NCBI GenBank assembly: GCA_037176725.1
Contig: JAZBRS010000029.1
Span: forward strand, 41,736,001 to 41,800,000
Reading direction: 5' to 3'
Source: Posidonia oceanica
Lineage: Eukaryota; Streptophyta; Magnoliopsida; Alismatales; Posidoniaceae
Length of the DNA: 64,000 bases
Below the pieces are notes generated by a model that saw only the letters and a program-made list of their open reading frames with translations, had not been told where the DNA came from and ran no database searches. Shown piece after piece: positions 42,889-54,591 of this stretch. The translations under genes were made by a program, and so were the position numbers. Numbering within the stretch: position 1 is the stretch's first letter; every line of letters begins with the position of its first letter.

Positions 42889-44043
42889 ATGGCTACAAGA
42901 TACTTCATGAGAGCCGGGGTCCTTGTCAAAAGGTCTTTCAGTGGAATAGAGCTACGCTGTGTCACTTATGAGGAGGTTGAAGTTATCATCAGAGAAATGC
43001 ATGAAGGCATATGTGGAGGACACGTCAACTCTCAATTCATGGCGAAAATGATACTGCATAGAGGGTACTACTGGCCCACAATGGAGGCAGATTGCGCACA
43101 CAAGGTGAGAAGGTGCAGGCAGTGCCAGATCCATGTAGACAAAATACATGCACCAGCATCAGAGTTGAATCCGACTCAAACGGTGTGGCCCTTCTCCATG
43201 TGGGCATTTGATGTCGTAGGACCATTCGACGATGAAAAACAGAATAGGTTCATCCTCACAGCCACTGAGTACTTCACCAAATGGGCTGAAGCAGAAGCGT
43301 TCACTGAAATCAAAGCCTCAAATCTTTGCAAGTTCGTGCGGAAAAATATCCTCTCAAGGTTCGAGATCCCAAAGAAATTAGTAGCAGACAATGGCGCAAT
43401 CTTCATATCCCAAGACTTCAAAAAGCTCTGTAAGAAGTTTAAGATTGAATTGCATCATTCATCGCCATATTACCCCCAGGGTAATGGGCAAGCTGAAGCT
43501 ACTAATAAAACGTTAATCCGAATCCTTAAGAAAACGGTAGGAGGAACCAAGGGACATGACTGGACAGATAAGCTAATTGATACCTTATGGGCCTATCGAA
43601 CCTCCATAAGAACGCCTACAGGCCAAACCCCGTTTGTGCTTACTTATGGTATGGAGACGGTAGTCCCATTTGAGGTCATGGTCCCCTCATCCAGGATACA
43701 CCTCAACGATGAGATAACTGCCGAGGATAAGAGGCAATTATTAAGTCTACAGTTGGATTTGCTAGATGAGAAGCGGTTGCAAGCAGTTGAGCATGCACGC
43801 CTCTACCAAGAACGACTTGCAAGAGCATATAAGAAGAAAGTAATTGAATGTAAATTCAATGTTGGTGAATGGGTGCTTAAAGAAATCCTTCCTCGCAAGC
43901 ATGGGAAACTGAGACCAAATTGAGAAGGACCATACTTGGTGGTTGAGGCATATCCGAGCAATGCCTATTGTTTGGCCAGAGAGGATGGCACTAGGCTTGA
44001 ATATCCTTGGAATACACTGCACCTCAAGAGGTACTACACTTGA
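42889..44043 (+). CDS. Integrase of element 2
   Basis: HHCC module: MHEGICGGHVNS ... CRQCQIH (43000-43131). Core: AFDVVGPF (Asp), ADNGAIF (Asp), GNGQAEATNK (Glu), so the catalytic triad is intact, unlike element 1. Then LWAYRTSIRTPTGQTPF and the C-terminal GPYLVVEA ... LKRYYT. One TGA (43921) replaces Trp. It would insert the DNA copy and make the 5-bp TSD. Confidence 0.9.
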
Positions 44044-45526
44044 CATGCACACTGAGCCATTAGACTACCCGTGCTTAAGGGCCTACTGCTGTTGAAGCCT
44101 AGGAATCATGCCTTAGCCTCACCCCACAAACACTTTGTGGGAGAAGGAAAGGAAATGGTCCAACACTGAGATAGAGGCAAATCATAAGGAGCCCCCTCCC
44201 AGTTCATGAATAACAAGTCCACACACATCCCTCGAGTCAAACACGTTACCCTAGTACAAATCGGGTAAGAGTCTAAGGCCAAAACCTAGAAGCGCAGAAA
44301 AGAGGAGAGTGTACCAAATAAAAGAGTGTCTCAGTTCGTCAAGGAACGAATATCCATTGACCGAGCACTCAGAAGGGGTGAGACTACTTGCCAAAGTACC
44401 CAGAAAAGAAAACAAAAAGGGTAGCAAAGAAGCTGTACATGTGCAAGAAAAGAAAGAGAATGGAAAAGAAGGCAACAAAGAAGCTGTCTAAGAGTCAAAA
44501 CTGAAAAGCTGGGGAATACTAAGCGCAGTAGGAATCAACCTTGAACTAGGAGGAGTTTAGGCTTCAAATCTTCAGCCGACATCTTAGGATAGGGCATGGA
44601 CTTTCCTTCCGCCCACATCCCGCACTGTACACAATAGAGGCAAGGGGCAGAGGCCTAGGTCTAGGGGCAATTAGGTGCCAAAGCAAGCCCGAGGTATTTT
44701 CTGACTCTGAGATGCACAATGGACCAAACTGTCAAGGTTTTCCAGCCATGAGGTCCCCAGTTTCCCAACTTCCCAGAGGATTCTTCGTCTCCCATAAAAT
44801 CAAAAATCCAAAAAAATGATAAAATCAAAATTCCAAAAAAATGACAAAATCAAAAATCCAAAGAAATGATAAAATCAAAAATCCAAAAAGAAAATGATAA
44901 AAAAATGATAAAATCAAAAATCCAAAAAAATGATAAAATCGAAAATCCAAAAGTAGTGAGTAGGGTAAAATCTACCCAACCAACATCACCTCATGAAACT
45001 GATAACAGGTAAGGCCAATGATGCGAAAATTTAGGACATTTTACGACTCTATGTCGTACTTGACCCCTCCTATTCAGGACGGTCACTTAGTATTCACCTA
45101 CGAGCTAAGACTGGGATCTCGAGAAGAGACAGTCCCTCGTTTGGCATATCATCTTTAGACAACAAAGCTGAGGCCAATACTTGTTATTCAAAACCTAAGT
45201 TTCCCTTAACTTCTCCATTACATTAAGATTTCTTTTCTCCCATTCATAGCATTAGGTTTGCTTAAAATATGCATTGTATATAGGTTGTTACCAAGTTTTC
45301 ATGCGTCTTACATTATAAGTGCCAGTTTGAGTGTCTTACGTTTTAACTGTGACTTAAACTGCAGAATTTGGACAAAGGGCCCTTGATCAAAATATCAAAG
45401 CCACTAGGGAGTATTTCTAAACTCAGAACAGTCCAAGGTACATGAACAAGGATGAAAAAATGAAAGATATATTTATTCCTTTGAAGAGATACATGGTCCC
45501 CAAAAATAAAAGATTACAATAATTAC
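44044..45526 (+). other. Spacer between pol and the antisense genes
   Basis: Noncoding. It holds an A-rich tandem repeat at 44795-44955. The rest shows no family resemblance. The antisense gene at 45527-46872 points toward it. Confidence 0.5.
44795..44955. repeat. A-rich tandem repeat, about 29-31-bp unit
   Basis: About five copies of AAATCAAAAATCCAAAAAAATGAT with small changes. Confidence 0.85.
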
Positions 45527-46872
45527 CTATCTAATCATCTTCTTCCTTTTCCTGTGCAGCACGCCCGTCGCTTCAACCCACTCCTCGGGTTTGGGTAGTA
45601 GCTTTGAATACCACTTCCAGTGCACATCCTCCCATGGTAGGCAGCAAGTCCAAGAAGCAGCTGATGGTCCCTCTAAATCATCATGGCGGTCCAAAGACGA
45701 CCAAAGAGCCCGAATGTAGTACACTATTACTGCATCAAATGGAAGACTGCGCTCCCGAACCCGAATACAAGGAATAAAGCTCAGCCGAGGTGGCACCCTT
45801 TTCTTCTGCCCTACCATCTCAAAGCATCAATGGGAGTTGTACACCACAAAGTGGGTGGGCCCTATCAACTCCAACTCAACTGAAGAACCTCACGCCTGGT
45901 GCTTATGATAAAGGGACGTGGAAGGCGCGAAGATGTCAATAGGGGCAGAGGACAATGAGCAAACCCTTTCCTCGATCAAATCTGTCTTCACAGGCCCAAG
46001 CCCCGAGAAATTGACCTGCAGCCACCTAGAAAGAAGGAAAGGAGAGCCTACAAAATCCCCTCCGGTGGAAGCGCTGGTCAGACCGAGATATGTAGTAGCA
46101 AGAATGGCGACTGAAGGAGAATGTCAAAAGTGCTCAGTAAGGCCTATCAAGAACTCAGTGTGATAGACATCCAAGGAGAAGTCCTTGGTGACAAATAGGG
46201 TGAGGCCTCCAATCAATAGGTGCAAACACACCAGCAGCTGATCTTGAGAGGCAGAGTCCTCAATCCACCGGAAGCTGAAGTACAGATGTGCCAAGTTAAG
46301 CCTGCGACCTGTAATCACTGGGAAGGTAGGCGGAAGGGTGAAGATGCGGTCTACGAATGTTTGCATATCTGCTGTTCTGTATGGCAACGGGAAGTCAATA
46401 TCTGGCCTGGTCACTCCAATCTAAGTCACACCAGGCAGGCCATGAACATCCTCTACTAGGATTGTCGCCTCACAACCCCCAAAGAAGAAAGTGTGAGTCT
46501 CAAGACTCCAGAAGGCGCATGAGGCATGAAGCAGGGGCCAGTCCAAGTTTGTGCCCAATAAATCCAAAAGTCCATCAAAGCGCATACGGGCCAAAACAGA
46601 TTTCCTTTCTCGAGCCCAAAGCACAAAGTCCTTCACCCAAGTGGAGTAGTAGGGGAAGTCATTATCAAAGCAAGGTGTTTTGGTAAAATTGAGGATTTCC
46701 TGCAAAGAAATTCGAAAGCATGAGGAACAAAGGAGAGTGAAAGGACTAATGAAGAAGATGATACCTTCCCTGTTTTGATAAGAGACATCATATGCCCTTC
46801 AATCTCTTCCAAAGGTCTTGCAACACCCTTCTTGTTGTGCATGAAGACGTTGGGAACTGAACTAGAAGCCAT
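45527..46872 (-). pseudogene. Antisense accessory gene 1, DUF7745/plant-mobile-domain-like
   Basis: Read on the minus strand, exon 1 (46872-46765) starts MASSSVPNVFMHNKKG and ends at AAG|GTATC. The intron ends TTTCTTTGCAG, and exon 2 starts at 46699 (EILNFTKTPC) in the same frame. Exon 2 carries the family motif FWSLETHTFFFGGCEATILVEDVHGLPG and the later helical block LVCLHLLIGGLTLFV. In-frame stops follow at about 46415 and 46124 and in the middle of the next third; the tail (45817-45527) ends KKMIR. It lies on the opposite strand to pol and has a TATA box 97 bp upstream. Function is unknown; related accessory ORFs occur in other plant Ty3/gypsy elements. Confidence 0.7.
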
Positions 46873-46968
46873 GAAAGCAAAAGAGAAGAAAGGAAGAAGC
46901 ATAAATCAAGAAGAAATCGGTAGGGAGGAAAGGGGCAGGTGTGCATAAAAATTCAAGGGGTGGCCAGG

Positions 46969-46976
46969 CTTTTATA
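46969..46976 (-). promoter_or_regulatory. TATA box of antisense gene 1
   Basis: Minus-strand TATAAAAG, 97 bp upstream of the ATG at 46872 and about 110 bp downstream of the module cluster at 47088-47219. Confidence 0.7.
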
Positions 46977-47087
46977 AGCACAAGAGGGCCGTCGGAAATC
47001 CCACACGCAGGTATTGAGAAAATTTCACAGCATTCCAGAAGATTGGCCAAGAACAGGAAAGGAAAGAAAGGATTCTGGGCTCGCTTC

Positions 47088-47219
47088 GTTGTACGTGAGA
47101 TAGAGCGCGTCCAACGTTAGCCGCCCTACTTGAAGCGTATAACGTTTAGATCAGTTGCCCAACGTTGGACGCAGAAATTGAAGCGGATAACGTTGGCCGC
47201 ACCAGATGAGGCGTATAAC
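47088..47219. repeat. Module cluster upstream of antisense gene 1
   Basis: Four recognisable 28-bp units with 10-bp spacers, separated by one degraded 20-bp remnant. Arm pairs are GTTGTACGT/GCGTCCAAC, GTTAGCCGC/GCGTATAAC, GTTGGACGC/GCGGATAAC and GTTGGCCGC/GCGTATAAC. Some arms are only partly complementary but the layout and spacing are kept. Confidence 0.88.
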
Positions 47220-47640
47220 GTTTTATCAGTGACTTAAGTTACTAAACTTGGCTGGATCACCCCCTAATCTGTGATTGAGTTGCATGAACCTGTATTACCC
47301 GTCCCAGAGGTTTAACTAAGATGAAATACATGTGTGAGCGTTGGTTTCATATTTTTTGGACATCCGGGCCAGTCGGAATCTCTAGTTGCTCATTTCATCA
47401 AGTAAATGGCTCATTGAGGCATCGACGACTTCAAAATTCAATTTTTAAGCTTCCAGGTGAAATCTTTCCTTATAACTATGTCATTTACATACTATTTCAC
47501 TTGAGTATGCTGGTTTCAAGTTAATTTGGATTAAGGGCCATTATTTCACCATATTGGTCACTTAAGCTCATTTTAGCTTTGAGAAAGGTAGTTTAAAAGA
47601 AGTATTTGACAAGTTTGCTGAGTGTGCAGAAATCTATATC
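47220..47640 (+). other. Spacer between antisense genes 1 and 2
   Basis: No coding or repeat feature is recognised. Confidence 0.4.
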
Positions 47641-47649
47641 ATTTCAAAA

Positions 47650-48917
47650 TATACAATCGTTTTACAAGGTCACCGGGGCATACCCCTGAAGTACAGAAGC
47701 TAAGGAGCGCTCTCTCCCTCACCCTCGGGAGCTGAAGCAGGAGCCAGAGAAGGAGCGGCAGGAGGACGAGGCGACTACCGAACAGAAATGCCCAACGAAG
47801 CCCTGGAAACGGACCGAGAGTGGTGGCTACCCGACCGATGACTCGGTACAGAAGGAACGGGCACCCCGAGCCTGGCACTTGCTGTAAAGGCAAACCTCCG
47901 GTAATGCCCAAGCTCAAGCTCAAGCTGGGAGATAACCCCCACCGTGCCCTGTGGAGAGAAGCAATCAAAATGTCAGATGCAAACAAGGACATGGAAGACG
48001 TAAAGAAGCACTGAATTAAATTATACCGTCTGAGATTGGGCAATCTCGGTGTCCCTATCAACAACCTGCTGCTCCAACTCTCGGATCCGAGCACTGCTGG
48101 CAGCAACTGTCCCCTCCAACTCCTCCAACCTCCCGACAAAGCTGGCAGCTATGAAGTCACCAGCCCGCTCTCTCAGCTAGCCCTCCAAATAGGCAACCTA
48201 CAAGCAGTGGTGTCAGAACCAAGGGAGTTTCAAAAGTAGAAATAAAGTAAAGGCATGTTTACCTTCTCCTGGAGATGGGAGATCTCCTCTGAACGGTCCG
48301 AGGGAGGAGCACTACTCATCGAAGGCTGAAAAGAAAGATTCAAGTCAGTTACAATTCATAGTCAGTCTATAAAAGCTACATGTAAAGATACCTGAGAGGC
48401 AGAGGCACGTAAGCACTCAATCTCTCCGGTCACAGCAGAGAGCTGCTGAGTTAAGTAGCGCTCCTGCTGAGCCCGCTCATCTACCGCCTTGAGCTGCAAA
48501 AGAAAGAAAGCAAGTCAGCCAAATTGAATTAACAGTCTACAGAAATGAAATTCAGGAGCTCACCGCTATCTCCAGCTGGGCTCGGTAAGACTGAACCTCC
48601 CCCAACAGGGCCGCACGGGAAACCACCGCCTCCCCGGGATCTATGTCCCCCAAGGGAAGGTTCCCGTGCCCGAGGAAGTGGGACCGGTGAAAGATCATCA
48701 AAGAGGAAAACTCCCGGTCTATCCACTCGGCCCACACCGCCTCGTCCTCCTCTGTGGCATTCGTCAGAGCAGGAGAACCACGACGGGCCCAGTCCAAGAG
48801 CTATGGACCATAGACGTCCACCCAATGACGAGCATGGCTGCCCCCGCCGCGTGTCTCTCGCCAAACTCGGTGAGGAGGAGGTAGAGGCTGAATCTACCAG
48901 TGCCCCAGCTGTAGTAG
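47650..48917 (-). pseudogene. Antisense accessory gene 2, 3' exons (coiled coil)
   Basis: Continuation of the gene at 54592-56624 beyond the inserted solo LTR. On the minus strand: rest of exon 4 (48917-48564), exon 5 (48493-48392, LKAVDERAQQERYLTQQL), exon 6 (48325-48263, SEEISHLQEK), exon 7 (48197-48027, RLEELEGTVAASSARIRELE) and exon 8 starting at 47948 (GTVGVISQLELELGHYRRF). Each joint has GT at the left and a pyrimidine tract plus AG at the right. The exons form a heptad-like coiled-coil tail. A TAG in exon 7 and a loss of frame after exon 4 show decay. The 3' end is uncertain, with the first in-frame stop near 47780. Confidence 0.6.
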
Positions 48918-51900
48918 TGTTGACACCCCATCTTGGCAGGCTTGGACCCTTGGAACCCTCTTGGTGATTGCTGGATCAAACCCCAACCAAACCCTAGCCC
49001 TAATCCTCCTCTTTATCCCTCAAAATCAGCCTGTCTTGGCCCAGACCTTTACCCCCCTTCCCAACCTCAAAACCTAACCAAAATCCATAGGAAAACCCAC
49101 CACTATCCACTCAACAAACCTACCCAAAAACCTGGAAATTTCCAAACCAAACCCATCCTTGAAAACCCTAGAAAACTTAGGTGAAACTACCCTTTTTCTA
49201 CACCTTGAAACCCCTCGAAAACCTCCTTAGAATCAAACCAAAACTTCAGACCCAAGACTTCAAACCCTAGACTACCCACTCACCAATTCTCACCCCATTC
49301 CAAGACCATTAAGACCCTCTTTCACCCAAATTATCCTTTTCTCCCTCCGGGATTATCATTTTCTCTCTCCTCTCTCTCTCTCCTGATTATCATCTCTCTT
49401 TTCATCCCCTTTTCATCCTTTTTCTGGTCTAGCTGTGGGCCCCCTCTATGCTTCTATCCTTCCTCTATCTTATCCCTATTTTTACTTTATTTTTAACACT
49501 TTTTCTGAATTTTTAAAAATTGTTTTCCTCCAACCTATCTCTTTTCCTCTTGTCTCCCTCTTTTTTCCATTTCTTTCCTCCTTCTCTTTTTCTTTTCTCC
49601 CCTCTGCAAAAATCCACAAAAACCCATAAAAATCTGTAAAATCTCAAAACACAAAAGAAACAAATCAGAACCCTAAGAAAAACAATTAAAAAATGTCAAA
49701 CAAGCAATTAACAACTTGAACTTAACTAAATCAAGTTAAAAGAAAAACCAAACATGCAAACTAAAAAATGCAAAACAAATCAAAAGAAAACACTGAAAAA
49801 TCAAGGAAAAAGCTAAAATAAAATCAAAACTCACCGAAAGTAAAAACCCCACTAAAAGAATTAAAAAACGAACCCAAAAAGAAGAATTAAAAATCAAACA
49901 CTAAAACAAGTGATTAAAGAAGGCAAAAGACTTAACCTAGTAAACATAAGAAAAACAAGTTAAAAACTTAATTAAAAAAGAAAAGAAAAACACATCTGAA
50001 AGACCTAAAAAACACCCTATCAAACCAGAAAAATCCAACTAAAAACTTCAAGAAAAAAACCAATAAATAAAAATCCAAACATAACTTAAAAGACTTAAAA
50101 GGAAGAAACCCTAAGAAGACTACAACTTTAAAATCTAAAACCAACCCTAAATTAATACGAAATAAGTCCTAAAAAATCCTAATCAATATCCTAAGTGTCC
50201 AACAAGGGAAATACAATTTTTAAAACAATTTAAAAAAGGTTTAACAAACATTTAATCAAGTGAAAACCAATTAAAAACAAAACCAAAACCCTAAAACCCT
50301 AATCAAGCCCAAAACACATTAATCAACTCAAAATAACCATTAAAAATCTTAATTAAAATCCTAACCTACAGCAAAACTCTTCTAATATTTTTACTTATTT
50401 TTAGTTTATTTCTACCTATTTTGTTTCCCCATTCTACCCTCTCTTTCTTTCCTCCTTCTTTTTTTCTTTCTTTCTTTCTTTCCTTACTGGGCTCAATCCG
50501 GCCCGTTTCTTCTTTTCTTTCTTTTTCTTTCTTTTTTTCTCGGCCCGCAGCGGTCCGGCCCACGCTCCGTCTCCCTCCTTCTTCTTCCTCGCGCGTCAGC
50601 TGGTTTCCTCCCGCGAGCTCGAGCTGCTGCAGTACTCCCTCCCTCATTTGAATTTCGAAGCCTTCAATCCTTTCATCTACAGAACTCGCCGCCTCTCCTT
50701 CGTCTCAGCAGCTTTTCCGGAGCCGGTCGCCTCAATCTTCTCTGCTGCAGTGGCCGCCGGCCGAATTTGAAAATTCCCCAGCGCGCCAGCAGCCTCCGCT
50801 CCCCAGATATAATCCTCCGTCCTTCCTTCAATCCGGGGGACACCAGACCTTCAGTGCAGAACCAGTAGCGAGCAACCTTCACCTTCAGAGCAAACCAGAG
50901 AGTGAGAAAGCATTTTCCACTTCATCTCTTCCGCCTGAAACAACCTTCTTCTCTTCTTCTCTGCCTCCGCCAATTTCCAGAAGAGAGAGCGGCAAGAGAG
51001 GGTGTTTGAGAGCCACCTTTGCATCCCGGAGAGAAGCCTCCATTTCAGACCGATCCCCACATCCAATTCTCCTCTTTTCTTCTCTGAAATCTTCAGAAAA
51101 CGCCCTTCTTCCATTCCCAGCTAACCAACACCCTTCCTGGCTTTCATCCTCCTCCCTGTTACTTCCCCAATCTCACCCAACACCTGGCCTTCTTTCTCCA
51201 GCATTTCCCAGCCATTCCACCACCTAAATCACTACCTAATCCCTCTGAAAGCCAACCGCCACCGACCTGAACCCATTCCCCAATTCCCCTCACTCCCGTC
51301 CACCAGATTCCACCAAAATCCACCCAGACACTCGCCAGCATTCCACCTTTCCAGAGCCCCCGACCTCCGGCCCTAACTCTCACCATAGATCCCAAACAAC
51401 ACAACAAACACCTGCATCAGCCACAGACCAAAATTTGACCCAACTCCCAAACCTCTTCCACGCATTCCAGAACCCCTCTCCAAGCATCCAGCGTCGCTCG
51501 CCTGACCTCCAGCAAACTCCCGGAGGGCTCCATCCGAGCCGACGAGCAGCCAACACCTCCCATGGCCTCCGGCAGCATCCTCTGAAACCAAAAGAGCCGA
51601 AACCTCACCTGGGCTGTAGAGCTTCGGTCCAGTCGATCAGGGAGCACCGGAGGGACGTTCTGAAGCGACTCCGATCTTCGCGAGCAGCCGGCGACGCCCG
51701 CAGCGACCGGACGGCCTCCACCGGCGACCTCTGGAACCACTGACGTTGGGGGAACGACTCAGGCACGGAAAAAGGTAACCTTTGCTTCCCTTAGCTTCCT
51801 CTCCTTCTTCTCTTGCTTCCCCAGCCCTTTAGAAGTAGGTTTCCGGCCCCCTTGCCCCGTTTCTGCTCGCCGCTCCGGTCGTCTTCTCCGGCGCAGTTCT

Positions 51901-54586
51901 TCGGTCGCCTCGTCGCTCCGGGCAGCGGAGTGCAGCTCCCGCGATCATCTCAGCTCCGCACGAGTCCCAGGAGCGTTCTCCGGCCCTCATAACGCAGCGT
52001 CGCTGCGTTGATCGGCCGAACGAACCTCCTGAGACTCTGCAGAACTCCGACGACCGCTCCAGCGCGCTCCAGGCTGCGTCGTCCTCCGCCGAGCATCGTC
52101 CGACCTCCGTCAGGACCTGGAGGCGCCTCCCCACCGGTCTGCGCCGCTCCAACACCCCCGTGTCGGCGTTCATGGACGCTGGCAGCTTGCTGCTACAGTG
52201 TCCATGGCCGTCGGCCATAGCACTGTTCACTTATTTTTCTGATATCTAAGTTTTCTTGCAAATATTGCATTTCTGGTCTGAGTTTTTATCATTTTGCATT
52301 CCAGTCCTTTATTTAGTTTAATCTGCTGATTTTTGAACCGAAACCATATTAAATTGCATGAAATATTTATGTTTTTCCTTATCTGCATGCTGATCCATTT
52401 ACTGTGCTTTCTAGTTATAATTTTTTACGCTTTAGCCCTTCAGTTCTTGATTTTTACACTTAAGTCCTGCAGTAGTTTAATTAGATTTAATGCATATAGT
52501 TTGCCATATAAAATTGCATTTTTAGCCCCTGCATGATTTCAAAATTACACATAGGTCCCTGCACCTTTTAAAAAATCATGTGAAAAGACCATTTTGCCCC
52601 TAGGTTGCATCTTAGCTCCTATGCTTACCAAATTTCATACAGACCTTCCACTAGTATTCCCAGACTCCCCAGAACCTTGTTTTCTGGAAAATTTGCATTT
52701 TAGACCCTAGTTTTTTCAAAATTGCACTCTGACCTCTTTTTGGTTTCAAAACCTCTTTCAAAGCATACCCTCTTTTCAAAACACCTTTCTGAGCCTAGTT
52801 TTTGCAAAATAGACCTCTGTCCTCCCCTGTTTTCAAAAACCTTTCCTGTGAACCCCTGTTTTCTGGAAAATTTGCATTTTAGCCCCTATTCTTTTTCAAA
52901 ATGCCTTCTGAACTCCTGGCTTTTCCCAGTTTCTTCTCTTTGCTTTTTCTTACCTTTGCATGCATCCTGCATTCATCTAGTCCTGCATATCAGCATCTTC
53001 TTGCACACACTAAGCAGTTCTAGCTCCCCTTCACCTGGGAGGACCCTTTGCACGTCCCTAGGACCCCCTGAACACCTAGATCTGTTCTTCTCCCCTGTTC
53101 TGGCCCTTCTGCCTTGAAGCTGCGATATCTTCCAATCCGGCCGTTGGATCTTCTCAAGTAAGCTGCCCAGGCGACCGCAGTGAAGCGCTCTTCAGCATGG
53201 ACCAGACAGATTTCAGATCAGGCTCCCGGATTTCCAGGTATGTCCTCCTGAACCCCTGCACTGCATTCATTTGCATGCCATTTGCACAGTTTTCCTTGTT
53301 TTCGCTTTCTGTCTCTTTGAGCATGTAGAATAGGACTTCCCCTTTCTGCTTGTCTATTCAAATCCCCATTTCGCGTACCCCTGTGTGTTTTGTGTTGAGT
53401 TTTCCTTGGATTTGTCACTTAATGTGACTTTCTTCCCCCTTTTCCACGATCCGATCGCATCGCGAGCTTTGGGCAGCATGCGAGACACACCGTGGAACGG
53501 TTTAGTGGGAAACAGTCGCAAAGAGGTGGTAATCCCTCCGTTTGCACACTCTCCCCTCCGTAGGTCTTCACACCTACTCTGAGTGGTCCCGAACAACGTC
53601 TGTTCTTACACACACGTTGTTTTGCCTCCCCTTTGGCCGCTTCTGATCCTTTCTGCATCCTTGCATTCGCATGGCTTTTCCGAGGTTTTTGCTTCGCTGT
53701 TTTGGCACCGTTTCGCGTGCCCGCTCTCGCTTTTGCACCGTTTCGCGTGCCCTTCTGTTTTCTTGCCTTGTTTTGTGCACTGCCTTGTTTTCCCGCTTGT
53801 TTTGCGTGCCGGTTTCGTTCTTTTGCACCGTTTTGCGTGTCATTCTGTTTTCTCGTCTTGTTTTGCGCGCCGTCTTCGCTCTCTTGCATCGTTTTGCGCA
53901 CGTTGCTCATTTCTCGCCTCGTTTTGCGTGTTTTACGCCGTTTTCCTTTGCATGTCGATCGCATTGCATGGTTTTCTCGCTGTTTTGTTTTCTCGCTTGC
54001 ATTTGCATATAGGGCTGTGATGCTTACTGCCTGGAGTTCTCACGAGCTAGGTTTCGCCTAGTTCGGAACACGGACAGCGTAGCTGAGCATTTAGAGAGCA
54101 CGTTTACTTCCTTGCTTTGTTCCTTCCCACTTAGAGCACACCTTGAGCATTCATTAAGGCATTTATAGGCACATAGGCATTCAATCCTGCATTTTCCTGC
54201 GTATGCGAGCGTAAGCCTAGAAAGACCGATTTTCGGACGTGTCGGGGGTGCCTAACACCTTCCCCGCACGTAACAGGAGTCCTTACCCTGTCTTTTGGCC
54301 CGCAATGACCATACTGCCTTTATCCTAGGCTAGAGTCATCTCATTTGCATTTGCTTGCATTTGTTTTCCCTTGCATTGCTTTGCTTTGCATTTATTGCTC
54401 GGTTTTGCGCGTTAATTCACGCATTACCCCGGTTTTCCTCGTCTTCCGTTAATAGACGTGGTGGCGACTCTGATTTGTCTTATCTTTCCTTTTTCTCCTC
54501 GATTTCAAGCGTTTTCGAGTTGAGCCTCTTCCTCGGATCCAATCGCCGCAAGATTAGCGAGCCTGATTCCGATCGGGATCGCTACA
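48918..54586 (+). mobile_element. Solo LTR of the element 1 family
   Basis: Starts TGTTGACACCCCATC, ends GGGATCGCTACA, and is flanked by a perfect TSD AGTAG (48913-48917 and 54587-54591). It matches the element 1 LTR along its length (for example the GC-rich block 51740-52220 and the 'atgcaattttt' repeats 52490-52920), but is clearly more diverged from the two element 1 LTRs than they are from each other. It interrupts exon 4 of antisense gene 2. Confidence 0.92.
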
Positions 54587-54591
54587 AGTAG

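Larger units (their letters stand above)
40446..44043 (+). pseudogene. pol: pol of element 2
   Basis: Order: acidic linker, RT, RNase H, aRNH, HHCC, DDE integrase. A frameshift near 40690 separates the linker from RT and another near 41355 falls inside the RT core. Stops lie at about 40870 (TAA), 41964 (TAG), 42066 (TGA), 42232 (TAG), 42250 (TGA), 42353 and 42433 (TAG) and 43921 (TGA for Trp of PNWEGPY). The final TGA at 44041 follows LKRYYT, the expected end of the integrase. Confidence 0.88.

Noticed and set aside
44044..45526. An envelope-like gene after pol
   Set aside because: No signal peptide, membrane anchor or sizeable sense frame is present; the downstream genes are on the opposite strand and belong to other families.
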